A DNA stretch of 64,000 bases from Rossellomorea vietnamensis (GCF_025398035.1 NZ_CP104558.1:2046001-2110000); one strand, 5' to 3'. Positions 27,462 through 36,229 are shown, counted from the first letter of the stretch. Numbers and translations are program-made. The notes: a model not told the origin generated them from the letters alone.

Positions 27462-28004
27462 ATGACCCAAATAGATACCGACCTATTCCTCCACCCGGTC
27501 CGCATGCGGATCATCCAACACCTTTCAAAGGGAGCCGCGACGGTACATGAGCTGAAAGAATGGATGGCAGATGTCCCCCAGGCCACCCTTTACCGGCATT
27601 TAAATCGATTGACAAAGAATAAGATCATTCATATCGTCGACGAACGGAAGATCCGGGGAGCCGTCGAGAAAACCTATGCCATGCAGGAAGACAGCCCCTA
27701 TATGACCGTGGAAGAATTGGAGCAGCTGTCAGGCGAAGAACATCTTAAATTGTTCATGACCTTCCTATCCTCCGTGACAGGACAGGCCAGGAGCTATCTT
27801 CTGAACGACCCGGATCTTGCCCGGGATTCCTTCGGATATAACCAGCTGGACCTTTACGTGACACCCGATGAGCTCAAGGAGTTGACTGCAGGCATGAATG
27901 AGCTCCTGAGTAAATTCAAATCGAACAGACCGACGGATGGAAACGAAAAGATTTCCCTCATCCAAATGCTTATCCCAGAACCCAAAGGACGTGACCACAC
28001 ATGA
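27462..28004 (+). CDS. ArsR/HTH-type transcriptional regulator
   Basis: The 180-residue protein has an N-terminal winged helix (LFLHPVRMRIIQHLSKGAATVHELKEWM, then PQATLYRHLNRLTKNKIIHIVDE) and a helical C-terminal part likely to bind a ligand. It belongs to the HTH_20/ArsR-like group that often represses its own operon. Its stop overlaps the psd start by four bases, so lipid synthesis and this regulator are coupled. Confidence 0.8.
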   Translation: MTQIDTDLFLHPVRMRIIQHLSKGAATVHELKEWMADVPQATLYRHLNRLTKNKIIHIVDERKIRGAVEKTYAMQEDSPYMTVEELEQLSGEEHLKLFMTFLSSVTGQARSYLLNDPDLARDSFGYNQLDLYVTPDELKELTAGMNELLSKFKSNRPTDGNEKISLIQMLIPEPKGRDHT

Positions 28005-28777
28005 TAAGATCAACATTTTACCGAAAAGTATTCGAACTGAACGGCCATCCCATCATCGCCAAGGGATTACGCTCGTTCGCCCAATCGAAAATGAGCAAAC
28101 CGTTCATCGCTTCTTTTGCCAAAGTCTATAAGTTGAACATGGAAGAAGCTACGCGGGAACTCCGTGAATATGGAACGCTTCATGATATTTTCACGCGGGA
28201 ACTGAAAGCCGATGCAAGGCCGGTCGCCGATTCTCCGGATGCCTTCGTCAGCCCATGCGACGCCTATCTATCCGTCGTGGATGACTTGACTATGGAAAGC
28301 ACCTTCACGGTCAAAGGTCAGGATTATACGGTGGAAGAACTCCTAGGGTCCCCGGCCAAGGCAGAAGCCTATGCCGGCGGGAAGGTTCTCATCTTTTACC
28401 TGAGCCCCACCGATTACCACCGGGTCCACGTACCGGTCGATGCACGGGTCGAGGAAGTCTACACACTCGGTAGACATGCCGATCCCGTGAATGAGCTCGG
28501 ACTGACGCACGGTGTCCGTCCCCTTACCCGAAATTACCGCCTCGTCTCCCGCTTTGATGTGGATGGATCGCCTCTTGCCCACGTCATGGTCGGCGCGTTG
28601 AACGTGAACTCGATCGTCCGGACGAATATGAGTGACTTCGTCCACCGGGGAGATCCTTACGGGTACTTTTCATTCGGGTCGACGGTCGTGGTTTGTGTGC
28701 CGAAAGGAAAGTTCAGCTTCACCCGGGAAAGAGGACCGGTGAAGATGGGTGAGGAAATTGGGAAGTGGCATTCATAA
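28001..28777 (+). CDS. psd: Phosphatidylserine decarboxylase
   Basis: The 258-residue proenzyme makes phosphatidylethanolamine from phosphatidylserine at the membrane. SPCDAYLSV lies at about 76-84. YHRVHVPVDARVEEV at about 137-151 has the catalytic His. FGSTVV at about 225 is the self-cleavage site, where the Ser becomes the pyruvoyl group of the alpha chain. The usual partner pssA is absent here, and the gene is instead coupled to an HTH regulator. Confidence 0.93.
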   Translation: MIRSTFYRKVFELNGHPIIAKGLRSFAQSKMSKPFIASFAKVYKLNMEEATRELREYGTLHDIFTRELKADARPVADSPDAFVSPCDAYLSVVDDLTMESTFTVKGQDYTVEELLGSPAKAEAYAGGKVLIFYLSPTDYHRVHVPVDARVEEVYTLGRHADPVNELGLTHGVRPLTRNYRLVSRFDVDGSPLAHVMVGALNVNSIVRTNMSDFVHRGDPYGYFSFGSTVVVCVPKGKFSFTRERGPVKMGEEIGKWHS

Positions 28778-28852
28778 AAAGGATGCCTGCTCCCGATAAG
28801 GTGGGTTGCACAGATTGGTGGAGAGATCGCGTTCAGCACCAGAGCTGAAAAA

Positions 28853-29038
28853 TAACCGGAATATCTCCGCTTAATTAAGAATGAAGTGTTAAAAAGGCTG
28901 AAATAGACGGAAAAATTCCGTCTATCCGCTTAAAAATTACAAATATAATTGTTTTTTTCTAGGTGTAAGCGGAATATCTCCGCTTATTCACTACCAAAAC
29001 AGACTTCATCCTACATGTAACCGGAAAATTTCCGCTTA
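28853..29038. repeat. Four-palindrome composite element, copy 1
   Basis: Four palindromes of 21-23 bp lie at 28853-28873, 28903-28925, 28966-28986 and 29018-29038, with spacers of 29, 40 and 31 bp. The cores are TAAGCGGA..TCCGCTTA (third), TAACCGGA..TCCGCTTA (first and fourth, one mismatch) and ATAGACGGAA-AAA-TTCCGTCTAT (second, perfect arms). It occupies most of the 352-bp gap after psd. Copy 2, inverted, lies at 59385-61048. Confidence 0.85.
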
Positions 29039-29075
29039 TTTTACCCTACCTGCTTCTACTACAATAACCGTCATT

Positions 29076-29113
29076 AAAAAAACGCCTGTTCCCCACAAGG
29101 GACAGGCGTTTTT
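29076..29113. terminator. Bidirectional terminator between psd and YdcZ gene
   Basis: AACGCCTGTTCC pairs with GGACAGGCGTT (one bulge). A6 lies on the left and T5 on the right, so it can end both convergent transcripts. Confidence 0.85.
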
Positions 29114-29129
29114 CCTATGTGACCGGGCA

Positions 29130-29606
29130 TCAAGCCCCGATACTTTCCCGTACTTCTTCCTCATTACCTTCCGTCCGCTTCTCCAACTTATACACAAGCA
29201 CCCCGCCGATCAACAACGCGATCCCAAGCAGCTTTTCCCAGGACAATGAGGACGGTTCAAACCCGAACCAGCCTCCCGTGTTGACGATGAACGCGATCGT
29301 GATTTGCGAAATAAGTGCGATCGAGATCGCATACGCCGGGCCGATGAGCGTGACTCCCCTCATCAGGAAGAACACGATGCCGACTCCGAACACTCCGCTG
29401 AAAAGAAACACGGGATCGACACCGCTGAAGTCAAATAGACTCTTATCTTCCATACTATAAAAAACCGGCAGTGAACAGACGAGACCGAGTCCCAGAACCA
29501 GGCTTGTCGTGGCCCATGGTCCCGTCTTTTCACTGACACGTGCGTTGAATACATTTTGTAAACTGATCAATATACCTGCGATAATGGCTAATCCGATTCC
29601 GAACAT
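29130..29606 (-). CDS. DMT-family transporter, YdcZ/DUF606 type (1)
   Basis: The 158-residue protein has about five membrane helices of the DUF606/YdcZ group (GIGLAIIAGILISLQNVFNARVSEKTGPW start; ISIALISQITIAFIVNTGGWFGFE near 95-118). These half-size drug/metabolite-type transporters often occur as pairs, as here (partner at 30330-30755). The substrate is unknown. It is the last gene of a three-gene operon with a Crp-type regulator. Confidence 0.8.
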   Translation of the reverse strand: MFGIGLAIIAGILISLQNVFNARVSEKTGPWATTSLVLGLGLVCSLPVFYSMEDKSLFDFSGVDPVFLFSGVFGVGIVFFLMRGVTLIGPAYAISIALISQITIAFIVNTGGWFGFEPSSLSWEKLLGIALLIGGVLVYKLEKRTEGNEEEVRESIGA

Positions 29607-29618
29607 ATAAGACCCTCC

Positions 29619-30317
29619 TTATTCATAGATGTTCCCTTTTGCAAGGGTGCTGAGTTTTTCCAGATCCTTAATGGTGATGGAGCCGTTGACCCGCTCGATG
29701 AGGTCATCCGTCGCCATCTTCTTCAGCACCCGGTTCAGGTGGCGGTAGCTCGTGCCGATCCATTCGGCGAGCTCCATAAGGTTCGACGTATGCATTTCCT
29801 GATGGAACATGGTCCCTTCCCCTGCTTCTGATATCGACAGCAAATAGCTTGCGAGGCGCACTTCGACGGGGTACAGCATATGCATGCTCGTAATATGCGA
29901 TTCCGTATAAAACTTGTGGGCCACCGTATCAAACAGAAAGCGCATGATGGCGGGATTCTCCTTCTCAAGTCTTGAGAGATCCGTGAACGGTACCGATAAA
30001 AACACCCCGTCCGTGACGGCTTCCACCGAATTGAGAACCGCCGTTCCCTTCGAATATTCCACATCCCCGATCAGGGCCAGTGGCCGCTTGAACCGGTTGA
30101 TCAACAGCTTGCCTTCCGGTGTATGGGTGAAAATCTTGATCTTCCCTTCAATAAGGAAATACAGTTCATCTAATTCTTCTCCTGTGGAAAAAAGGACATC
30201 TCCTTTTTCAAAGGAATAGATGTTGATATGTTTTCTGAATTCAGCCGGAAATAATTCGTCCAGCTCAAATTGAGTGATATAACGGTCTGGATTTGCACCT
30301 TGAATTTCTTTCATCAT
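29619..30317 (-). CDS. Crp/Fnr-family regulator
   Basis: The 232-residue protein has an N-terminal cyclic-nucleotide-binding-type beta barrel at about 25-130 (FEKGDVLFSTGEELDELYFLIEGKIKIF). The C-terminal helix-turn-helix at about 165-225 (NLMELAEWIGTSYRHLNRVLKKMATDDLI) resembles YeiL-like members. There are no cysteine clusters for an Fe-S centre. It lies between two YdcZ genes, so transporter control is likely. The 14-bp palindrome at 30809-30822 is a candidate site. Confidence 0.83.
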   Translation of the reverse strand: MMKEIQGANPDRYITQFELDELFPAEFRKHINIYSFEKGDVLFSTGEELDELYFLIEGKIKIFTHTPEGKLLINRFKRPLALIGDVEYSKGTAVLNSVEAVTDGVFLSVPFTDLSRLEKENPAIMRFLFDTVAHKFYTESHITSMHMLYPVEVRLASYLLSISEAGEGTMFHQEMHTSNLMELAEWIGTSYRHLNRVLKKMATDDLIERVNGSITIKDLEKLSTLAKGNIYE

Positions 30318-30329
30318 CCGACTCCCTTT

Positions 30330-30755
30330 CTACAATTGAAACAGGATGACTCCTGCAAGCATCATTGTAAGTCCGACCACCTGCCGCGTTGTGACCGGGA
30401 TCTTCTTTTCCGCGAACCATCCTTTAGACTCGATGAGAAAGGCCGTCCCGATCTGTGCCACAAGCAGAATTGCAATCGCTGCTGCCGGCCCGATGCTGTG
30501 GATCGCCGTCAGCTCCGAGAACACGACGATCACGCCGAACGTACCTCCGATCAAGTACAAAAACGGCACCTTTCTGAAGCTCTTCCCTTTTCCATCCCTT
30601 GTTTTCATATATATGGTCATCGAAATTGCAAACGCCACGAGGTGGACCATCGACGTCGTATGCCACCCGCCGATCGCATCACTCATCCGTGCATTGAAGA
30701 TTCCCTGCATCGTAATGCAAAGACCCCCAAACAGGGCAAAAATAGCACCTTTCAT
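30330..30755 (-). CDS. DMT-family transporter, YdcZ/DUF606 type (2)
   Basis: The 141-residue membrane protein is paralogous to the 29130-29606 product (GAIFALFGGLCITMQGIFNARMSDAIGGW start; AIAILLVAQIGTAFLIESKGWF). It leads the operon. Start 30755 has AATAGGAGG. The two halves probably assemble as a heteromer, by analogy with paired small transporters. Confidence 0.8.
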   Translation of the reverse strand: MKGAIFALFGGLCITMQGIFNARMSDAIGGWHTTSMVHLVAFAISMTIYMKTRDGKGKSFRKVPFLYLIGGTFGVIVVFSELTAIHSIGPAAAIAILLVAQIGTAFLIESKGWFAEKKIPVTTRQVVGLTMMLAGVILFQL

Positions 30756-30808
30756 CGTTCGTCCTCCTATTCTTTGTTCTATTAAATAGGAGGTTGTGTT
30801 TTTGTGAA

Positions 30809-30822
30809 AGGACATATGTCCT
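30809..30822. promoter_or_regulatory. 14-bp palindrome upstream of YdcZ-Crp operon
   Basis: The perfect palindrome AGGACATATGTCCT starts 54 bp upstream of the first YdcZ start codon. It may be the operator of the Crp/Fnr protein encoded by the operon. The sequence is unlike the standard TGTGA-N6-TCACA. Confidence 0.5.
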
Positions 30823-30942
30823 AAGGTTGTCCGGATGGGGAATCGGGTATGCGTTTTCATGTGTGATTCCTGGCGTCTGGATCATTTATCAGCCTAAAGG
30901 GATTTTATCAGCCAAAACAACCCCAAAATTCCCCTACCACAA

Positions 30943-30972
30943 GAATGACATCCGTCCCTTCAGCACATACTA
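30943..30972 (+). promoter_or_regulatory. SigG-type promoter of second ger operon
   Basis: GAATG (30943-30947), an 18-bp spacer and CATACTA (30966-30972) match the forespore SigG consensus GMATR-N18-CATNMTA in full. It lies 32 bp before the gerA-type start at 31004, as expected for germinant receptor operons. Confidence 0.75.
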
Positions 30973-31003
30973 TCCTATCGATACTATCAAAAGGGTGAGC
31001 GGA

Positions 31004-32491
31004 ATGAATCAGAACCATTCAGGCAATTTAGCAGATAGAGTCTCAGGGATTCTTGCATCCTTCGGGGATAGTTCGGATGTCAAAACCCGTTATTTAAAGT
31101 TACCCGGCGACCAGCTATCTGTCTGCCTCCTTTACATAGAAAACATCGTGGATACGGTGGCCATTCATGAACATATCATTGAACCTTTGGTGCAGAAACC
31201 GGTGCCGGAGGGAGAGGGATCACACCTCCCTTTTATCATACAAGAGGTCCTTCAGATCTCTGATATAGAGGTCGTCAAAGACATGGACCAGATCCCTGAT
31301 AAGCTGGTGAATGGGTCCACCATCATCCTCTTTGATGAAGAGTCAGACGTTCTTTCAGCTGACACCTCCAAATGGGAGGAAAGGTCCCTCTCTAATCCAA
31401 AGGGTCAGCGAACGGTACAGGGTCCAGATATCGGCTTTACTGAGAGCCGAAGCGGGAATGTGGCTCTCATCCGGAAATACATCAAAAACCCTACGCTCCA
31501 GGTCCATACCCAAACCTATGGGAAGATCACCAATACGTCTGTCACACTTGTTTACCTTGAAAATCTGGTCGATTCCGAGATATTATCCAGCATCCAAAAA
31601 AAGCTGAATGAAATGCCCTATGATTCAGTCATCGGTTCGAATTATATTAACGAGTATTTGACAAAAGAATCAAAATCCCTTTTCCCGTTAATCTTGAACT
31701 CTGATAGACCCGATGTGGCGGCAGCGGAGATATTGGAGGGGAGGGTGTGCATCGTGGTGGACGGGACCCCGTTCGTTCTGATTGCACCTGCTGTCCTCAT
31801 CCAGTTCTTCCAGTCACCCGATGATTATTATTTAAGCAGCGAAGCCACCAAATATGTGCGGCCATTGCGGTTTATTTTCTTCTGGTTATCCCTTTACATA
31901 CCGGGTTTATATGTTGCGTTCACGACCTTCCATAAAGGTCTCTTGCCCGTGAATTTATTGGTGGGATTTACTGCGCAGCAACAATCCGTTCCATTTCCCA
32001 CCGTTTTTGAAACACTTCTTGTATTGACCTTGACCGATGCCATTTATGAAGGATCAAGCCGTCTCCCACAGAACCTCGTCATCACCATCTCATTGTTTGG
32101 TGCCATCGTTTTCGGTCAGGCATCAGTGGAAGCACAGCTTGTTCAGCCCGTCACCCTGGTCATCATCAGTATTTCGTTTATCTTTTCAAGCATCATCCCG
32201 ATTGCTTCTTTAAATTATTCGGTCCGAATCATTAAGATCAGCTTGATCTTGATCGGGGCCCTGCTTGGATTATACGGGATCGCCCTATTCACATTACTAC
32301 TCTTGGTTCATCTCTGCTATCTGAGATCGTTCACGGTCCCTTACCTTGCGCCGATTTCCCCATTTTCACGTCAGGACATGGATAAGGATGTCTTCATCCG
32401 GAAGCCGATTCCTGAAATCAACCAAACCGTTCCTGTATTTCATAAGGAGGAACAAATGGAAGAGCCGCCGAAAAAGGAGAATGACTCGTGA
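31004..32491 (+). CDS. Spore germinant receptor A subunit (GerA family), second locus
   Basis: The 495-residue GerA-type protein has a soluble N-terminal half with FTESRSGNVALIRKYIKNPTLQ and RPDVAAAEILEGRVCIVVDGTPFVLIAPAVL, then a membrane domain with FTTFHKGLLPVNLLVGFTAQQQSVPFPTVFETLLVLTLTDAIYEG. It is clearly divergent from the first GerA (shorter N-terminus). ATG 31004 is chosen for AAAGGGTG upstream and the SigG promoter. It overlaps the next gene by four bases. Confidence 0.92.
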   Translation: MNQNHSGNLADRVSGILASFGDSSDVKTRYLKLPGDQLSVCLLYIENIVDTVAIHEHIIEPLVQKPVPEGEGSHLPFIIQEVLQISDIEVVKDMDQIPDKLVNGSTIILFDEESDVLSADTSKWEERSLSNPKGQRTVQGPDIGFTESRSGNVALIRKYIKNPTLQVHTQTYGKITNTSVTLVYLENLVDSEILSSIQKKLNEMPYDSVIGSNYINEYLTKESKSLFPLILNSDRPDVAAAEILEGRVCIVVDGTPFVLIAPAVLIQFFQSPDDYYLSSEATKYVRPLRFIFFWLSLYIPGLYVAFTTFHKGLLPVNLLVGFTAQQQSVPFPTVFETLLVLTLTDAIYEGSSRLPQNLVITISLFGAIVFGQASVEAQLVQPVTLVIISISFIFSSIIPIASLNYSVRIIKISLILIGALLGLYGIALFTLLLLVHLCYLRSFTVPYLAPISPFSRQDMDKDVFIRKPIPEINQTVPVFHKEEQMEEPPKKENDS

Positions 32492-33657
32492 ATCTATCTA
32501 AGTTGCGTCTCATCACGATTCTGTTCATCCTGTTGGGAACCATCGTCGTGGGATTTATAAGGAACAACCAATTAAACGAAGTCGAACTGGTGTCAGGGCT
32601 AGGAATTGATCAATTAGACGGTCAATATGCGGTTACCCTGCAAATCTTTAACCCGTCTGCCAATCAAAAGAACTCTGTGGATCCGACAGGCGGATTCACC
32701 TATACCCAGATCGGCAAGACCATACCGGAAGCCATTGAAAAAATTAAAAAAGAAAGCTTGAAGGAACCGATTCTTGATACTCTGCAAGTGGTCACCCTGA
32801 GCGAAAGGCTTGTGAAAGAGGAGGGCTTGAAGGAAACATTGGATTTTCTCGTCCGCAATCCCCGTATACCGGCAAGCATTAACACCATCATCGTTAAAAA
32901 TGATAGTCCTGAATCCTTTTTAACCTTGTTCACACCCCAGGAGAAACTGACTGCCCTTTATACCAATACGATGCTGCGGAATTCAAAAGCCATCTGGGGA
33001 AGTCTCGTGAACACATCATCCGAACGCATCCTAAGTTATTTAACAGACCGTACGTCGGATATCATCGTACCGTATGTGGAAATTCATGGCGACATCGCTA
33101 AAGGGATGACGAAGGAGAATATAGAACGTTTCTCCCCTGCCTCCCATGTTTCCCTCGAAGGGTTTGCGACGTTTAAAGGGGAGAAGCTGAACTCCTACTT
33201 GACCAACGAGGAAAGCAATACATTAGCGCTTATGAGGGGAGTTAACCAGGTTGTAAACATTTCCGCTCCATGCGGGGATTCAAATGATGAATTCACAATC
33301 AAGACCATCTCCACCTCTGCCTCCTTGAAAGCAGACACTGAACCTGTTTCATTCCGCCTGAAGGTGAAGATCAAAGGAAACCTTGATCAACTCGGATGTG
33401 GGAAGGATCTTACAAAGCTCTCTTCCCTAAAAACACTGGAATCTCAATTAGAAAAGAAAATCAAATCCGATATGGACGCAGTCATCAAGAAGTCTAAGGA
33501 AGACGGTACAGACGTCCTTGGACTGAAGGATGCCCTATACCGCCAAGAGCCGAAGATGTGGGAAAAGAAGCGGAACGAGAAAGATTTTCTAGCGACGGTG
33601 AATGTGGACACAAGTGTCACAGTGGAGTTCATTCGATTCGGTCACGTTAAACAATAA
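32488..33657 (+). CDS. Spore germinant receptor C subunit (Ger(x)C), second locus
   Basis: The 389-residue GerAC-family protein starts at GTG overlapping the A stop (GTGA). It has an N-terminal hydrophobic segment but no lipobox cysteine, since GTIVVGFIRNNQL replaces the usual LxGC. LVSGLGIDQLDGQYAVTLQIFNP marks domain 1 and LATVNVDTSVTVEFIRFG the C-terminal end. It may stay anchored by the uncleaved helix, in contrast to the lipoprotein C subunit at 21743-22960. Confidence 0.88.
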   Translation: MNLSKLRLITILFILLGTIVVGFIRNNQLNEVELVSGLGIDQLDGQYAVTLQIFNPSANQKNSVDPTGGFTYTQIGKTIPEAIEKIKKESLKEPILDTLQVVTLSERLVKEEGLKETLDFLVRNPRIPASINTIIVKNDSPESFLTLFTPQEKLTALYTNTMLRNSKAIWGSLVNTSSERILSYLTDRTSDIIVPYVEIHGDIAKGMTKENIERFSPASHVSLEGFATFKGEKLNSYLTNEESNTLALMRGVNQVVNISAPCGDSNDEFTIKTISTSASLKADTEPVSFRLKVKIKGNLDQLGCGKDLTKLSSLKTLESQLEKKIKSDMDAVIKKSKEDGTDVLGLKDALYRQEPKMWEKKRNEKDFLATVNVDTSVTVEFIRFGHVKQ

Positions 33658-33678
33658 TCCAGAAAGGGGGCAGAAGTC

Positions 33679-34776
33679 ATGAATAAGGTATCCATGTCCG
33701 CACTTGAGTTATGTTCCATGATGCTTCTTTTTCTTACAGGGAGCACGATCGTAGTCGGTTTGAACTTTACCGCCATGGAAGACAGCATTCTGGCGATTGC
33801 CATGGAAGTAGGGTTTGGGATCATTTTATTCTACTTCTATCTTCTTATCGTGAAGAAGAGCTCCTGGAAGGAATTCGTCCCCCTTTTGGAGATGGGGTTC
33901 GGTTCCTTCTTGGCCAGGATCATGGCCGTCTTATTCAGTTTTTACTTTTTATACATAGCGGCAAGGGTCATGAATGATTTTGCCTTTTTCACGACCCAGA
34001 TCCTTTATCCGGATGCCCCAAACTGGATTGCCTCCTTCCCGTTCTTACTCGTTGTCGGCTATAGCACGATGCTCGGAATTGAAGCGATCTCCAGAAGCGC
34101 TGTCATCATGACCTTCTTTTTTCTATTGATACTGGTCGTATTATGGCTCCTCGGTTTCTTTTCGGAAGAATTCCAGGCAAGGTACCTTCTGCCACTCTTC
34201 TCACATGGATGGAAACCCCTTGGGAAGATGATTTTCCCTACAGGTCTGACGTTCCCTTACGGAGAACTGGTTGTATTTCTTGTATTCTTGCCGTACATTG
34301 CTAATAAAGAGAAAGTGCAGAAAGTCGTGTGGATTCCCATCGTCATTGCAGGCCTGATCATCATGATCACCATGGAACTGATCATAGGGATCCTTCATGC
34401 CCCCTTCGCCAACACCTACTATTTTCCTTTTGTGAAAGCGATGGAATTGATCTCATATTTAGGGGTCATCCAGCATATGGAGGTCTTCACGTACCTCCTA
34501 TTGATCGGTGGAGGGTTCATTAAAGTATCAGTATTCCTCTACGCTGCACGGGTCGTCCTCACCCAACTGTTCAACAGGAAGCAAAAGAATTGGCACGTCT
34601 TCATATTAATGGCGGTCGTGTACCTCCTCTCCCTCCACCGAAGCAGCAACTTCGCAGAGCATTTATATGTGGGACTGAAGCTCGTCCCCTACTATCTGCA
34701 TATTCCGCTTCAATTCATCATCCCCTTTTTATTGGGCATCGTGGTGTTTTGGCGGACGAGAAAACGAGCTTCATAA
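33679..34776 (+). CDS. Spore germinant receptor B subunit (GerAB/endospore permease), second locus
   Basis: The 365-residue protein has about ten membrane segments, opening SMSALELCSMMLLFLTGSTIVV. FPTGLTFPYGELVVFLVFLPYI near 190-210 is a typical GerAB motif, and the C-terminus is basic. It completes the A-C-B operon. AGAAAGGGGG precedes the start. Confidence 0.9.
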   Translation: MNKVSMSALELCSMMLLFLTGSTIVVGLNFTAMEDSILAIAMEVGFGIILFYFYLLIVKKSSWKEFVPLLEMGFGSFLARIMAVLFSFYFLYIAARVMNDFAFFTTQILYPDAPNWIASFPFLLVVGYSTMLGIEAISRSAVIMTFFFLLILVVLWLLGFFSEEFQARYLLPLFSHGWKPLGKMIFPTGLTFPYGELVVFLVFLPYIANKEKVQKVVWIPIVIAGLIIMITMELIIGILHAPFANTYYFPFVKAMELISYLGVIQHMEVFTYLLLIGGGFIKVSVFLYAARVVLTQLFNRKQKNWHVFILMAVVYLLSLHRSSNFAEHLYVGLKLVPYYLHIPLQFIIPFLLGIVVFWRTRKRAS

Positions 34777-34787
34777 AAGAGACAGCC

Positions 34788-34844
34788 AAGGGGACAAGTA
34801 CCGTGGTCTTAATTGAACCAAGGTACCTGTCCCCTAATTTTTTT
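34788..34844. terminator. R3-type inverted repeat acting as ger operon terminator
   Basis: AGGGGACAAGTACC (34789-34802) pairs with GGTACCTGTCCCCT (34822-34835) with one mismatch, followed by a T7 run. It belongs to the R3 repeat family and fits a terminator for the rightward ger operon. Confidence 0.75.
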
Positions 34845-34907
34845 CATTTTATTGGCGAAATCCCGAGATCTCCATTTTCATTGTTTGCACACGCATCCGG
34901 AACAAGC

Positions 34908-35459
34908 CTACTTTCTCTCCGGAGCCCCAGGAGGATTGTAAAACGGCGGGACTCTGAGCCATCCCCTTGAAATCATCAAATTCTTCAACGGAGCAGCGAA
35001 TTTCATCAAGTTGATTTGAATGGAAAAGAACATCAGCCCGACATCGGTCCGGACGGTCTTTGACATGGCCTGGGCGCAATAGGTGATGGATGCTGCCACC
35101 TTGGCTGAGATGAGATTCGCAATCTCGTCATCGGACAGCCTGACCCCTTCCGGCACGGCGCTTTGTTCTGATAACGGCTTTCGCGGGTTGACCAGGGGCA
35201 GTGGGACCCCTTCCTTTAGTAGGAGTTTCTCAATTTTTTTCGTATCCAGCTTGCTTCCTTCCAATGCGCTCTCTAGCACATGTTTCAAATCCTTATCCGT
35301 CGTGGTGTTCAGTCCAATCTGATAAAGAGCATGAGCTTCATGAAATGCCGTGAATGCAGTCCAAAGATCCATCACCTCTCCGACATGGAGGGGTGGCTTT
35401 GGTGCTTCATCTGTGAAATTTTTCATGATGGCTGATATCGCTTCTAGTACGTGGGTCAT
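34908..35459 (-). CDS. DUF3231-family protein
   Basis: The 183-residue helical protein has the DUF3231 hallmark PPLHVGEVMDLWTAFTAFHEAHALYQIGLNTTTD near the start and a second half rich in helices. The family is ferritin-like in outline and related to the spore coat CotF group; a spore role is possible but not shown. It is a single gene with AGGAGGTAT before the start. Confidence 0.78.
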   Translation of the reverse strand: MTHVLEAISAIMKNFTDEAPKPPLHVGEVMDLWTAFTAFHEAHALYQIGLNTTTDKDLKHVLESALEGSKLDTKKIEKLLLKEGVPLPLVNPRKPLSEQSAVPEGVRLSDDEIANLISAKVAASITYCAQAMSKTVRTDVGLMFFSIQINLMKFAAPLKNLMISRGWLRVPPFYNPPGAPERK

Positions 35460-35518
35460 TCTTATACCTCCTGGTTGCTTGTCCGTACTATTATTCCTTT
35501 TTTTGTCTTTGCCATGCA

Positions 35519-35552
35519 GAAAAAGGGAAAGGTACTGAGTACCCTTCCCTGG
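35519..35552 (-). terminator. Terminator after TetR gene
   Basis: On the minus strand AGGGAAGGGTACT pairs with AGTACCTTTCCCT, followed by T5. It lies 57 bp after the tetR stop. Confidence 0.75.
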
Positions 35553-35608
35553 TCATTTTGTAGGGGGAGCATTTATCAGCGAAATCAACATTTCTCATCC
35601 ATCTCGCT

Positions 35609-36229
35609 CTACTCATCCACACCCAATCCCCACTTCACATACCCCATCAACCACTCCGTCTGTTCCTTCAACTGAATCGTCTCTGAGTCCAGGATCGCAT
35701 GGTCCACCGCCATCCCATCGATATGGGAGATGATGCTTTTGGCAATCACTTCAGGATCAAATCGGGGTGTGAATTCCCCTGCCTTAATGCCTTCTTCAAT
35801 GATGTTGAAGGTCATTTGGTAGGCCTGAAGGAATCGCTTCCTCGCGTGTACTTTCCTGCTTTCGTCATTCCGCCCTGTAATGAAGTATTCGAGCTTTGAT
35901 GGAGCGAGGGCATCCATGTTATTCGTCGCCTGTTTACTCTCCCCAAGAAAGCTCATCAGAAGGACATCCCAATAGCTACCCTGCTGCTTCAACATGGCCT
36001 GGATGCTTCCTTCGATGACCTCCTCCTGCTCCCCCTCGATCAATGCCTCGAAGAGATCTTCTTTGTTTTCAAAATACTGATACAATCCACCACGGCTTAC
36101 ACCGGCCCGCTCCATGACGTGTTTCATGGTCGTGTTTTCATAGCCGTGCTCGCAGAAGACTTCCCTTGCGGCTTTCAATAAGTTAGAGCGGCGTTGCTCC
36201 TTGTGCTCCTGACTGACTTTCGGTGACAT
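35609..36229 (-). CDS. TetR/AcrR-family repressor
   Basis: The 206-residue protein has an N-terminal HTH (LLKAAREVFCEHGYENTTMKHVMERAGVSRGGLYQYFENKEDLFEAL) and a helical ligand domain with TetR_C-like features. It starts inside the last 47 bases of the MFS gene, so the two are translationally linked. GGAGGAGACGG precedes the start. It probably represses the MFS operon through twin palindromes at 37474-37519. Confidence 0.88.
   Translation of the reverse strand: MSPKVSQEHKEQRRSNLLKAAREVFCEHGYENTTMKHVMERAGVSRGGLYQYFENKEDLFEALIEGEQEEVIEGSIQAMLKQQGSYWDVLLMSFLGESKQATNNMDALAPSKLEYFITGRNDESRKVHARKRFLQAYQMTFNIIEEGIKAGEFTPRFDPEVIAKSIISHIDGMAVDHAILDSETIQLKEQTEWLMGYVKWGLGVDE

Noticed and set aside
28853..29038. 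CRISPR-like array of four 21-23-bp repeats with 29-40-bp spacers
   Set aside because: The repeats are short full palindromes of two sequence types, spacers align between the two copies instead of being unique, and no cas genes are present.
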